A stretch of 64,000 nucleotides of DNA, from NCBI GenBank assembly GCA_002427885.1, contig DIZI01000041.1, forward strand, positions 147,268-211,267, read 5' to 3'. Each line of letters opens with the position of its first letter. Position 1 is the stretch's first letter. The translations under genes and the position numbers were made by a program. Positions 1 through 7,641 of this stretch are shown here, piece by piece. Source of the DNA: Paludibacter sp. UBA6032 (lineage in GTDB: Bacteria; Bacteroidota; Bacteroidia; Bacteroidales; Paludibacteraceae). The notes under the pieces were generated by a model. It ran no database searches, had not been told where the DNA came from, and was given only the letters and a program-made list of their open reading frames with translations.

Positions 1-33
1 CTTGGTTCTTGGTTCTTGGTTCTAAAATCTTTA
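1..33. repeat. TTGGTTC tandem word repeat
   Basis: The first bases are three tandem copies of a TTGGTTCT-like word followed by AAAATCTTT. A diverged copy lies at 886-911 on the other side of murI. On the minus strand each copy sits just downstream of one gene and just upstream of the next start. A further relative is inside the ABC-F gene at 53734-53768, in the opposite orientation. Confidence 0.7.
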
Positions 34-882
34 TCCCAAGTCAATATGTTCGGCCTTAATTTCTTCATTCAGGAAAATGGAAGCCGACGAAGCAAATTTT
101 TCTACCGATTCGGTGGTTAAGTATCGTATCGAACTTCCTTTTGTGCAACGCTCATCCATTTCCGGATGTCGTTGAAGGTAATCCTGAAGACTCTTTGCTA
201 CAATATCGCCCTGTGAAATCACATGAATATCATCGGGTAAAAAAGATTTTATTTTATCCAGTAACAAAGGATAATGCGTACAACCCAGCATAATGGTATC
301 AATTTCCGGGTCATTCTGCAGAAGATTTTCAATATTTTTTCGTATAAAAAAATCAGCTCCTTCCGATCGATGTTCATTGTTCTCGATAAGCGGTACCCAC
401 ATGGGGCAAGCTTCGGATGTTACAATAATACCTTCGTGGAGTTTATCAATTTCGAGTGGATATGAATCGGATTGAACTGTTCCTGTAGTTGCCAGCAAAC
501 CGATATGTTTGCTTTTTGTCATTGTTCCAACCGCTTCAACAGTCGGACGAATAACCCCTAACACCCGCCGATTTGGATCAATTTTCACTAAATCATTTTG
601 CTGAATGGTGCGCAATGCTTTGGCTGAAGCTGTGTTGCAAGCTAATACAACCAAGTGACAATCCATTTCAAATAACTTGGTTACACATTCCAGGGTGTAT
701 TTATAAACTACTTCAAACGAACGGGTTCCGTAAGGTGTCCTTGCATTATCGCCCAAATAAATATAATCATATTCCGGTAATTCGGTACGGATTTTCTCCA
801 AAATTGTCAAACCGCCATAACCCGAATCGAAAATTCCGATAGGACCATAATTTTTCGAAGATTCTACATTCTTCATTTTCAT
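31..882 (-). CDS. murI: Glutamate racemase
   Basis: Interconverts L- and D-glutamate to supply the D-Glu residue of peptidoglycan; cytoplasmic and cofactor-independent. The 283-residue length is usual for the family. The Asp/Glu racemase signature GIFDSGYGGL is near residues 16-25. The two catalytic cysteines are visible as Cys82 in ACNTAS and Cys201 in GCTHYP. Two closely spaced Met codons could start it (residues 1 and 3) and I keep the first. It lies 35 bases downstream of the M23 peptidase gene on the same strand, and the gap holds a TTGGTTC-type repeat. The two may be co-transcribed as a cell-envelope unit. The assignment is secure. Confidence 0.96.
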   Translation of the reverse strand: MKMKNVESSKNYGPIGIFDSGYGGLTILEKIRTELPEYDYIYLGDNARTPYGTRSFEVVYKYTLECVTKLFEMDCHLVVLACNTASAKALRTIQQNDLVKIDPNRRVLGVIRPTVEAVGTMTKSKHIGLLATTGTVQSDSYPLEIDKLHEGIIVTSEACPMWVPLIENNEHRSEGADFFIRKNIENLLQNDPEIDTIMLGCTHYPLLLDKIKSFLPDDIHVISQGDIVAKSLQDYLQRHPEMDERCTKGSSIRYLTTESVEKFASSASIFLNEEIKAEHIDLG

Positions 883-885
883 AAT

Positions 886-911
886 CTTGATTCTTGGTTC
901 TAAAAATCTTT
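886..911. repeat. Second copy of the TTGGTTC junction repeat
   Basis: TTGATTCTTGGTTCT followed by AAAAATCTTT closely matches bases 9-32. With that copy it makes a pair of direct repeats flanking murI. It ends four bases before the murI start codon (read on the minus strand). Confidence 0.65.
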
Positions 912-917
912 GTTTTG

Positions 918-1886
918 TTAATCAAGCATTTCACCTGAATTATTACTCATTTGTACCATACGATCATAATCAGCAGGGGACAAATCGAGGAAGTAATAAT
1001 TTTGCGGATTCATGATCTGTCCTTTATAATGAACTTCGTAATGCAGGTGAGGGCCTGTCGACTTACCAGTACTTCCCACTAATCCTATCACTTGACCTCT
1101 TTTTATCGACTGTCCGGCGTGTACTTTTATAGCACTCATGTGACCGTACAAAGTCAAATAACCGTAACCATGATTGATTTGAACACAATTCCCATAACCT
1201 TGTTGCCAACCTGCACTTACTACAGTACCATTTCCGGTTGCAAAAATATCTGTACCTATAGGTGCCGTAAAGTCCATACCTTCATGGAAACGACGTGTAT
1301 GATAAACCGGATCAATTCGCCAGCCGTAACCGGAAGCCATACGTTTTAAATCTTTGTTAAGCACGGGTTGAATTGCCGGAAGATTTTGCAGCATGTTTTC
1401 TTTATTCTTAGCCAAAAGAACCAGCGCATCATAGGATTTTGACTGAGTGTAAAGCTCTTTTCTTAATTCACTTAGTTTTTTAGAAGTTGTTACTACTATT
1501 TCAGAATTGGTCATATCCAGCAATTGTTCGTAGTATTCGTTATTCGTAGCTGTTGCTCTTCGAACCGAAAAAGGAATGGGTTCCGCCTGAAAAACAACAC
1601 GGTATAAGTTATCATCACGATCTTGTAAATCTGTGAGTACTAATTGCATTTCATTAAACTGACGTTCCAAAACATTATACTGGGCTTCCATATGACTCTT
1701 TTCCTGAACAAGTTCCTTTTCCTGAGGAGATTGTATGATAGAAACAAAAATTAAGAAGAAAATGGCACCAGAAAATAATCCGGAAACAACATGCAGTAAA
1801 AAATTTTTAAGTTTATGTGCAAATGTGTGTTCTATTTGCTCATAGCTTAATGATTCGGGATTAAAATGAAATTTCTTCTTAGCCAT
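918..1886 (-). CDS. M23 family metalloendopeptidase, membrane-anchored
   Basis: Probable peptidoglycan endopeptidase of the LytM/M23 family, held in the inner membrane and facing the periplasm. Residues 30-51 form one transmembrane helix, followed by a coiled coil at about 55-90. The C-terminal M23 domain spans about 185-295. Zinc ligands are complete: His201 and Asp205 (HEGMD) and His282 in HLHYE, with His249 and His280 as catalytic histidines. A complete set argues for an active enzyme rather than a degenerate EnvC/NlpD-type activator. It is divergent from alaS across a 350-base gap and upstream of murI on the same strand. The precise bond cleaved cannot be read from sequence. Confidence 0.9.
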   Translation of the reverse strand: MAKKKFHFNPESLSYEQIEHTFAHKLKNFLLHVVSGLFSGAIFFLIFVSIIQSPQEKELVQEKSHMEAQYNVLERQFNEMQLVLTDLQDRDDNLYRVVFQAEPIPFSVRRATATNNEYYEQLLDMTNSEIVVTTSKKLSELRKELYTQSKSYDALVLLAKNKENMLQNLPAIQPVLNKDLKRMASGYGWRIDPVYHTRRFHEGMDFTAPIGTDIFATGNGTVVSAGWQQGYGNCVQINHGYGYLTLYGHMSAIKVHAGQSIKRGQVIGLVGSTGKSTGPHLHYEVHYKGQIMNPQNYYFLDLSPADYDRMVQMSNNSGEMLD

Positions 1887-2035
1887 AAAAGAGTATCGGT
1901 TTTTACCTGGGTGTAAAACACACGCAAGCCGAAAATAAAGTGGAAAATGAAGTCAATTCATTATTTTGTCAAGAAAATCAACAAGTCATCACATTTTTTA
2001 TATCCACATTGACTGCAAAAATAATAAATTTGAGC

Positions 2036-2043
2036 TACTTTTG
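2036..2043 (+). promoter_or_regulatory. Candidate -7 element for alaS
   Basis: TACTTTTG fits the Bacteroidota -7 consensus TAnnTTTG and is followed by GCAG. A TTG at 2009-2011 lies somewhat further upstream than the usual 19-21 bases. Transcription from here would give a leader of about 190 bases. Confidence 0.45.
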
Positions 2044-2127
2044 CAGTCTTTATTTGATATTATTAACCCTATAAAGAATAATACCTTCAAGAAATTCGTC
2101 TTCGATGATATTATTTCATGACATTTA

Positions 2128-2190
2128 CCTTCGGCGATACAATAATATCAACGTAGTTAATATCTATAACTATAATATCGCGATCGAAGG
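2128..2190 (+). promoter_or_regulatory. Possible structured leader upstream of alaS
   Basis: CCTTCG+GCGATA at 2128-2139 can pair with TATCGC+CGAAGG at 2176-2190, with GAT at 2182-2184 bulged out. The hairpin would lie inside the untranslated leader of alaS. It also contains the words AATATC and CGTAG, repeated again at 2205-2220. Function unknown; it matches no riboswitch I recognise. Confidence 0.35.
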
Positions 2191-2236
2191 GAGCAAATAT
2201 CTATAAATATCGCGTAGCTAATAACATTTGTAAAAT

Positions 2237-4849
2237 ATGACTTCACAAGAAATTCGTCAATCATTCCTTGATTTTTTTGCAGGCAAACAACACAAAATTG
2301 TGCCATCAGCACCCATGGTTATTAAAGACGATCCGACGCTGATGTTCACCAATGCCGGAATGAACCAGTTCAAAAATATCATTCTGGGAAATGATCCTAT
2401 CAGGTATTCACGTATTGCCGATTCGCAAAAATGTTTACGTGTAAGCGGGAAACACAACGATTTGGAAGAAGTCGGACATGACACCTATCACCATACCATG
2501 TTCGAAATGCTTGGCAACTGGTCCTTTGGCGATTATTTCAAAAAAGAAGCCATTGAATGGGCCTGGGAATATCTGGTGGATGTTTTAAAATTGGATACCG
2601 ACAGACTTTACGTGACCGTTTTCGAAGGTTATGCCCCCGAAGGGTTGGAACGTGATGACGAAGCCGCTCAAATATGGGAACAATTTCTGCCAAAAGACCG
2701 GATTATTAATGGAAACAAAAAAGATAATTTTTGGGAAATGGGCGATACAGGACCTTGTGGTCCTTGCTCCGAAATACATATTGATATACGTGATAACGCT
2801 GAACGTGCCAAAATTGATGGATTGACACTTGTAAACGGAAGTCACCCGCAAGTAATTGAAATCTGGAATAATGTTTTCATGCAATACAACCGTAAAGCCG
2901 ATGGTTCGCTCGAAGGACTACCCGCAAAGGTGATTGATACCGGCATGGGATTCGAACGTCTGTGCATGGCCATACAAGGTGTACAATCCAATTACGATAC
3001 CGACGTTTTCACTCCCATCATCAAGGAAATAGGGAATATCTGCGAAGTAAAATACGGACAAAACGAACAAACCGACATCGCCATGCGCGTGATTGCCGAC
3101 CACATTCGGACCATTGCATTTTCCATCACCGACGGCCAATTACCTTCCAATGCCAAAGCCGGTTATGTGATTCGTCGCATCTTGCGTCGTGCAGTCCGCT
3201 ACGGTTATACGTTTCTGAACCAACGTTCGGCTTTTATGTATAAACTTATCGATGTCCTCTGCGAAAACATGGGTAAGGCTTATCCTGAATTGATTTCACA
3301 GAAATCATTGATCGGGAAAGTCATCAAAGAAGAAGAAGAATCATTTTTACGCACCCTGGAAACTGGAATCAAACTGTTGGATAAAGTGATGGAAGAAACC
3401 AAAAAGGAGGGAAAAACAGAAGTGACCGGTAAGGTGGCATTTACGCTTTATGATACCTTTGGTTTCCCATTGGATTTGACCGAACTTATTTTACGTGAAA
3501 ATAATTTCACAGTAAATATTAACGAGTTTAATGTTGAAATGCTAAAACAAAAAGAACGTGCCCGCAATGCCGCCGCTATCGAAACAGGCGATTGGGTAAC
3601 CGTTCGCGAAGGCGACAGCGTGTTTGTCGGCTACGATTTCAATTCGTTTGACACCGAAATTCTGCGATACCGCAAGGTGAAACAAAAAAATCAGGAATAC
3701 TACCAACTCGTGCTTTCCAATACGCCGTTTTATGCTGAAATGGGTGGACAAATTGGAGATTGTGGTATATTAGTTTCTGATAATGAAACTATTGAAATTT
3801 TGGATACTAAAAAAGAAAACAATCTGGCTGTTCATATTGCAAAACAACTACCGGCTGATGTAACGGCAACATTTACGGCAACAATTGATATAGAAAAACG
3901 GAAAGCCACCGAATGCAATCATACGGCAACTCACCTGTTGCACGAAGCGTTACGGGAAGTGTTGGGGACACATGTGGAGCAAAAAGGTTCGTTTGTTAGC
4001 CCTGAATCACTTCGGTTTGACTTTTCTCATTTTCAAAAACTATCCAAAGAAGAAATCCGTGAAATAGAACAAATTGCCAACCGAAAAATTCGTGAGAATT
4101 ATCCGTTGAATGAAATGCGCGATACACCGATTGCCGAAGCTCAGGCGTTGGGTGCCATGGCTCTATTTGGAGAAAAGTACGGCGAATCGGTTCGTGTGAT
4201 TCAATTCGGAACTTCTACCGAGCTTTGTGGAGGAACACATGTGAAAGCTACCGGCGAAATCGGCATGGTGCGCATTGTTTCCGAATCGTCCATTGCCGCG
4301 GGCATTCGACGCATCGAAGCCATCACTGCCAAAGGTGTTGAAAAATTAATTGATGCGCAACAGGACAGTCTGACCGATGCCCGTGATTTCTTTAATAACA
4401 CACCCGATCTTATGTCGGCCATACGCAGATCGATAGAGGAAAACAGCGATCTGAGAAAACAGGTTGAAGGATTTGTTCATGAAAAAATCATGAGTCTGAG
4501 AGACGAACTATTACAAGAGGCAATTCTTATAAACGGCGTAAAAATAATCAATCTGGAAACCGATTTACCTGCAGATATGATAAAAACGCTGGCTTTTCAA
4601 ATTCGCAACATCGAAAAAGACAAACTCTTTTTTGTAGCAGGAAGTGTTTACGATGGAAAACCTTCTCTAACAGTGATGCTATCCGATGCACTGGTTGAAA
4701 CCGGATTGAACGCTGTAAATATTGCACGCGAAGCAGCTAAAGAAATTCAGGGTGGCGGAGGTGGTCAACCTTTCTTTGCATCAGCGGGAGGAAAAAACGT
4801 GGATGGAATTCCAAAAGCAATTGAAAAAGCATTGGAAGCTGTAAAATAA
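2237..4849 (+). CDS. alaS: Alanyl-tRNA synthetase
   Basis: Charges tRNA-Ala with alanine and edits mischarged Ser/Gly. The 870-residue length is full size. Order of domains: class II catalytic core at the N-terminus (TNAGMNQFK, and GPCGPCSEI near 174), then the editing domain, then a C-terminal DHHA1-type domain with a glycine-rich GGGGGGQP stretch. The editing-site zinc ligands are intact: His562 and His566 in HTATH, and Cys664 and His668 in CGGTH. It is transcribed alone, divergent from the M23 peptidase gene and ending at a bidirectional terminator. No abnormalities seen. Confidence 0.98.
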   Translation: MTSQEIRQSFLDFFAGKQHKIVPSAPMVIKDDPTLMFTNAGMNQFKNIILGNDPIRYSRIADSQKCLRVSGKHNDLEEVGHDTYHHTMFEMLGNWSFGDYFKKEAIEWAWEYLVDVLKLDTDRLYVTVFEGYAPEGLERDDEAAQIWEQFLPKDRIINGNKKDNFWEMGDTGPCGPCSEIHIDIRDNAERAKIDGLTLVNGSHPQVIEIWNNVFMQYNRKADGSLEGLPAKVIDTGMGFERLCMAIQGVQSNYDTDVFTPIIKEIGNICEVKYGQNEQTDIAMRVIADHIRTIAFSITDGQLPSNAKAGYVIRRILRRAVRYGYTFLNQRSAFMYKLIDVLCENMGKAYPELISQKSLIGKVIKEEEESFLRTLETGIKLLDKVMEETKKEGKTEVTGKVAFTLYDTFGFPLDLTELILRENNFTVNINEFNVEMLKQKERARNAAAIETGDWVTVREGDSVFVGYDFNSFDTEILRYRKVKQKNQEYYQLVLSNTPFYAEMGGQIGDCGILVSDNETIEILDTKKENNLAVHIAKQLPADVTATFTATIDIEKRKATECNHTATHLLHEALREVLGTHVEQKGSFVSPESLRFDFSHFQKLSKEEIREIEQIANRKIRENYPLNEMRDTPIAEAQALGAMALFGEKYGESVRVIQFGTSTELCGGTHVKATGEIGMVRIVSESSIAAGIRRIEAITAKGVEKLIDAQQDSLTDARDFFNNTPDLMSAIRRSIEENSDLRKQVEGFVHEKIMSLRDELLQEAILINGVKIINLETDLPADMIKTLAFQIRNIEKDKLFFVAGSVYDGKPSLTVMLSDALVETGLNAVNIAREAAKEIQGGGGGQPFFASAGGKNVDGIPKAIEKALEAVK

Positions 4850-4900
4850 TCTCATTTAACTTTTTCAAACTTTTAAACTTTGGAAAAGTTAGGAATAAAA

Positions 4901-4937
4901 AAAAGAGGAACCTTCGTTATGGGAAGTTCCTCTTTTT
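4901..4937. terminator. Bidirectional terminator, alaS / outer-membrane protein
   Basis: AAAAGAGGAAC pairs with GTTCCTCTTTT around a short TTCG-containing loop. A-runs and T-runs on both sides make it usable from both converging genes. Confidence 0.85.
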
Positions 4938-4955
4938 CATATAAAAAAACCGTTA

Positions 4956-5417
4956 TTAGAAACGATAGCGAGCTGATAGGCAAATTCCATCATAAGAAGG
5001 ATAAAAACCATCCAAAAAGAAGATTCCGGGACGATAATCCAATGAAAGTTGTATTGGAATATTAAAGTTATATTCAAGTCCAACTTGTCCAAGAATACCA
5101 ACATTTAATGTATTGCTTGTGTAATAACTGTATGAACCTACATTTGCACCTACACCTGCATACCAGTTAAAACCATCCGCCAAAGATGACAGATCCCAAA
5201 CCCATTGATAAACTCCGCTTAAGCCAAAACCATAATGATTTAAGCCAAGGTCTAATTCCAAACGGTTGGCATTTCCCAACGGCTGTTGATAAGAAACTTC
5301 AGCACCATAACCGTAGAGACCTCCAAAACGAAGTCCAATGGCTTTACCATCAACCTGTGCACTTACTGCACCTACCAAACTCACTACTAAAGCGAGCGTA
5401 AAAATCAGTTTTTTCAT
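4956..5417 (-). CDS. Small outer-membrane beta-barrel protein
   Basis: A 153-residue protein with a clear signal peptide, cleaved after about residue 20 (SLVGAVSA then QVDG). The mature chain alternates short polar and aromatic beta strands and ends in ARYRF, a terminal aromatic typical of outer-membrane barrels. The length suggests an 8-stranded barrel of the OmpA/OmpX/OmpW size class. It converges on alaS with a shared terminator. A candidate -7 element TAATTTTG (minus strand) lies at 5469-5476. The substrate or role cannot be inferred; it may be structural or a small pore. Confidence 0.7.
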   Translation of the reverse strand: MKKLIFTLALVVSLVGAVSAQVDGKAIGLRFGGLYGYGAEVSYQQPLGNANRLELDLGLNHYGFGLSGVYQWVWDLSSLADGFNWYAGVGANVGSYSYYTSNTLNVGILGQVGLEYNFNIPIQLSLDYRPGIFFLDGFYPSYDGICLSARYRF

Positions 5418-5513
5418 ACTTTATTCTTTTATTTATTGTTAAATTACACAATATAACACTGTGGTATGCAAAATTAAACAAAATATCACAAACTTTTGTT
5501 CAGAAGGTTTTAT

Positions 5514-7298
5514 TTATTCGTGCCAGTCACCATTTATTTTAATCAGGTCAATGAGTTTATCCACCGCTTCGTCTTCAGGAATGTTACGTTCCAGGCATTC
5601 TTTTTTCTTATAAAGGCTAACCTTTCCACGTCCTGCACCTACATAACCGTAATCGGAATCGGCCATTTCACCGGGACCATTGACAACACAACCCATAATG
5701 GCTATTTTTAATCCTGTCAGTTGCGAAGTACGTGCTTTTACACGCGCTACAACCGTTTGTAGATTAAACATAGTCCGCCCACAGCTCGGACAGGCAATAA
5801 ACTCGGTTTTAGTGACACGAACACGCGAAGCCTGCAGAATACCAAAGGCAACCGAGTTGATGGCTTCAGCAGAAATAGTTCCTTGATTTTGGAGAAAAAT
5901 TCCATCTCCGAATCCATCTATAAATAAAACACCCAAATCAGCCGCAGCTTTAATTTGCAGGTATTCCAATTCATTCTCGGCATAATCGCGACACAAAATT
6001 ACGGGTACCATGCAACCGGCATTTAACAAGGCATGGAAAAAGGTACGTTGCTCCCCTACTCCATTGGAATGTTGCGTATGTAGTAAAACAACGATATCGG
6101 ACCGTTCTGCCAACAAATTAAGCATTTCTGCATCCAAATCGGGATATTTCAGGTTTAAAAATTTAATTTTAGCTGTATCTTGTTGTAAGGCTTTAATATC
6201 ACCAGCATTATAACGCGGATAAGTTTCTCCGTTCAGGCCCAGCACTTTGCCGTCCGACAAAATATAATCGGGGATAACTGCATAAGCGCCATCGGACGAA
6301 GCAATCACAACCGGCACATTGTCTCCGCCAATATTGGCAACAGCATGCGTTTTGCGACGACTGTATTCGAAACGCGAAAGCAACGGACTTTCAGTTCCAA
6401 CAATTGTTTCCTGATTTTTTCGGTCGGAAACATAAGAAACCAATAATTTACCTACCGGAATTTCGGCTTCAGGTTCTTCGCACAGAGACACCCGGATGGT
6501 ATCACCAATGCCATCGGCCAACAAGGCACCAATTCCTACTGAAGATTTTATACGCCCATCTTCTCCATCACCGGCCTCTGTTACACCCAAATGTATAGGA
6601 AAATGCAAATCGGCTTTTTCTAACCTGTCAACCAACAACCGAACCGTTTGAACCATCATAACCGTATTGGAAGTCTTCATCGAAATAACTACCCGGTTGA
6701 AATTTTCTTCCCGGCAGATATTTAAAAACTCCATACAGGATTCCACCATACCCAGTGAAGTATCACCGTAACGGTTCATCATTCGTTCGCTCAAAGAACC
6801 ATGATTTATACCTAATCGAATTGTCGTACCATGCTCCTTACATATGTTCAGAAAAGGAATAAAACGCGAACGGACTTTCTGGTATTCTGTTTCAAATTCT
6901 TCATCCGTATAGTCTGTAGGATCACCTACTTTTATACTCCCCACGTAATTTCCCGGATTGATACGGACTTTCTCAACCTGTTGGGCAGCCACATCGGCAG
7001 CATTGGCATTGAAATGAATATCAGCCACCAAAGGAACTGTATAATGTTGTTCACGCAGTGCTGCATGAATCAGACCAATACTCTCGGCTTCACGAATGCC
7101 CTGAGTGGTAAAACGGACTATTTCACCACCGGCTTCGACAATGCGAATACATTGTGCAACAGAAGCGGGAATATCATTGGTATCCGTATTGGCCATTGAT
7201 TGTACACGCACCGCGTTTTCACCACCTAACAATACCGTTCCGATTTGAATGGCATCCGTTGGACGGCGGCTATAATTAAACTGATCGGGTTTCCACAT
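5514..7298 (-). CDS. ispG: 4-hydroxy-3-methylbut-2-en-1-yl diphosphate synthase (GcpE/IspG), long form
   Basis: Penultimate step of the methylerythritol phosphate pathway: reductive conversion of MEcPP to HMBPP with a [4Fe-4S] cluster. At 594 residues this is the long form with an inserted middle domain between the TIM barrel and the iron-sulfur domain, as in Bacteroidota and Chlamydiae; the E. coli enzyme is about 370. The cluster ligands are Cys503 and Cys506 in CPSCGRT and Cys537 in GCVVNGPGE, with the conserved Glu544. It is monocistronic and divergent from the hydrogenase-like operon. Candidate minus-strand -7 TAATTTTG is at 7368-7375. Confidence 0.96.
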   Translation of the reverse strand: MWKPDQFNYSRRPTDAIQIGTVLLGGENAVRVQSMANTDTNDIPASVAQCIRIVEAGGEIVRFTTQGIREAESIGLIHAALREQHYTVPLVADIHFNANAADVAAQQVEKVRINPGNYVGSIKVGDPTDYTDEEFETEYQKVRSRFIPFLNICKEHGTTIRLGINHGSLSERMMNRYGDTSLGMVESCMEFLNICREENFNRVVISMKTSNTVMMVQTVRLLVDRLEKADLHFPIHLGVTEAGDGEDGRIKSSVGIGALLADGIGDTIRVSLCEEPEAEIPVGKLLVSYVSDRKNQETIVGTESPLLSRFEYSRRKTHAVANIGGDNVPVVIASSDGAYAVIPDYILSDGKVLGLNGETYPRYNAGDIKALQQDTAKIKFLNLKYPDLDAEMLNLLAERSDIVVLLHTQHSNGVGEQRTFFHALLNAGCMVPVILCRDYAENELEYLQIKAAADLGVLFIDGFGDGIFLQNQGTISAEAINSVAFGILQASRVRVTKTEFIACPSCGRTMFNLQTVVARVKARTSQLTGLKIAIMGCVVNGPGEMADSDYGYVGAGRGKVSLYKKKECLERNIPEDEAVDKLIDLIKINGDWHE

Positions 7299-7641
7299 AA
7301 TAAGATGTTACAAGTTTTTAAGTTTCAAAATAAAACTGACAGTTTTTAACCGTCAATCAAAGAAGCGCAAAATTACATATTTTTGAACTTCTAACGCTTG
7401 TGATAGGAAAAAGTTATTTGAAAAGGAAGAGAAATTACATCATTTCATATTTTTTAAAAGCTAAAGTCTGGCATTTCAATACAATTCTTGTCGTTTATTA
7501 TTAATTTTGTCACATAAAACATAAAGCTCATATAAAGCTATGTATCTGTAAATTAAAATACAGTAAATAATAAAACAGCCTGATATTGAATAATCTTAGC
7601 TGTTTTTTAGTAATTTTGCAGTTCAAAAAAAAATATTTTGC
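7299..7641. other. Intergenic region between ispG and the hydrogenase-like operon
   Basis: A 343-base divergent control region, very A+T rich. It carries CAAAATTA at 7368-7375 (TAATTTTG for ispG) and TAATTTTG at 7611-7618 for the downstream operon. I find no gene and no strong hairpin in the central part. Confidence 0.6.
7586..7618 (+). promoter_or_regulatory. Promoter of the hydrogenase-4-like operon
   Basis: TTG at 7586-7588, 22 bases, then TAATTTTG at 7611-7618 fits the Bacteroidota -33/-7 pattern. The start of transcription would be near 7625, leaving a leader of under 20 bases before the first ATG at 7642. Confidence 0.6.

Larger units (their letters stand above)
1887..2236. other. Intergenic region between M23 peptidase and alaS
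   Basis: A 350-base divergent gap. It contains back-to-back candidate promoters: CAAAAATA at 2016-2023 (TATTTTTG on the minus strand) and TACTTTTG at 2036-2043 (plus). They are followed by a roughly 190-base alaS leader with a potential hairpin at 2128-2190 and repeated TAATATC/CGTAG words. No credible gene is seen. Confidence 0.6.
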
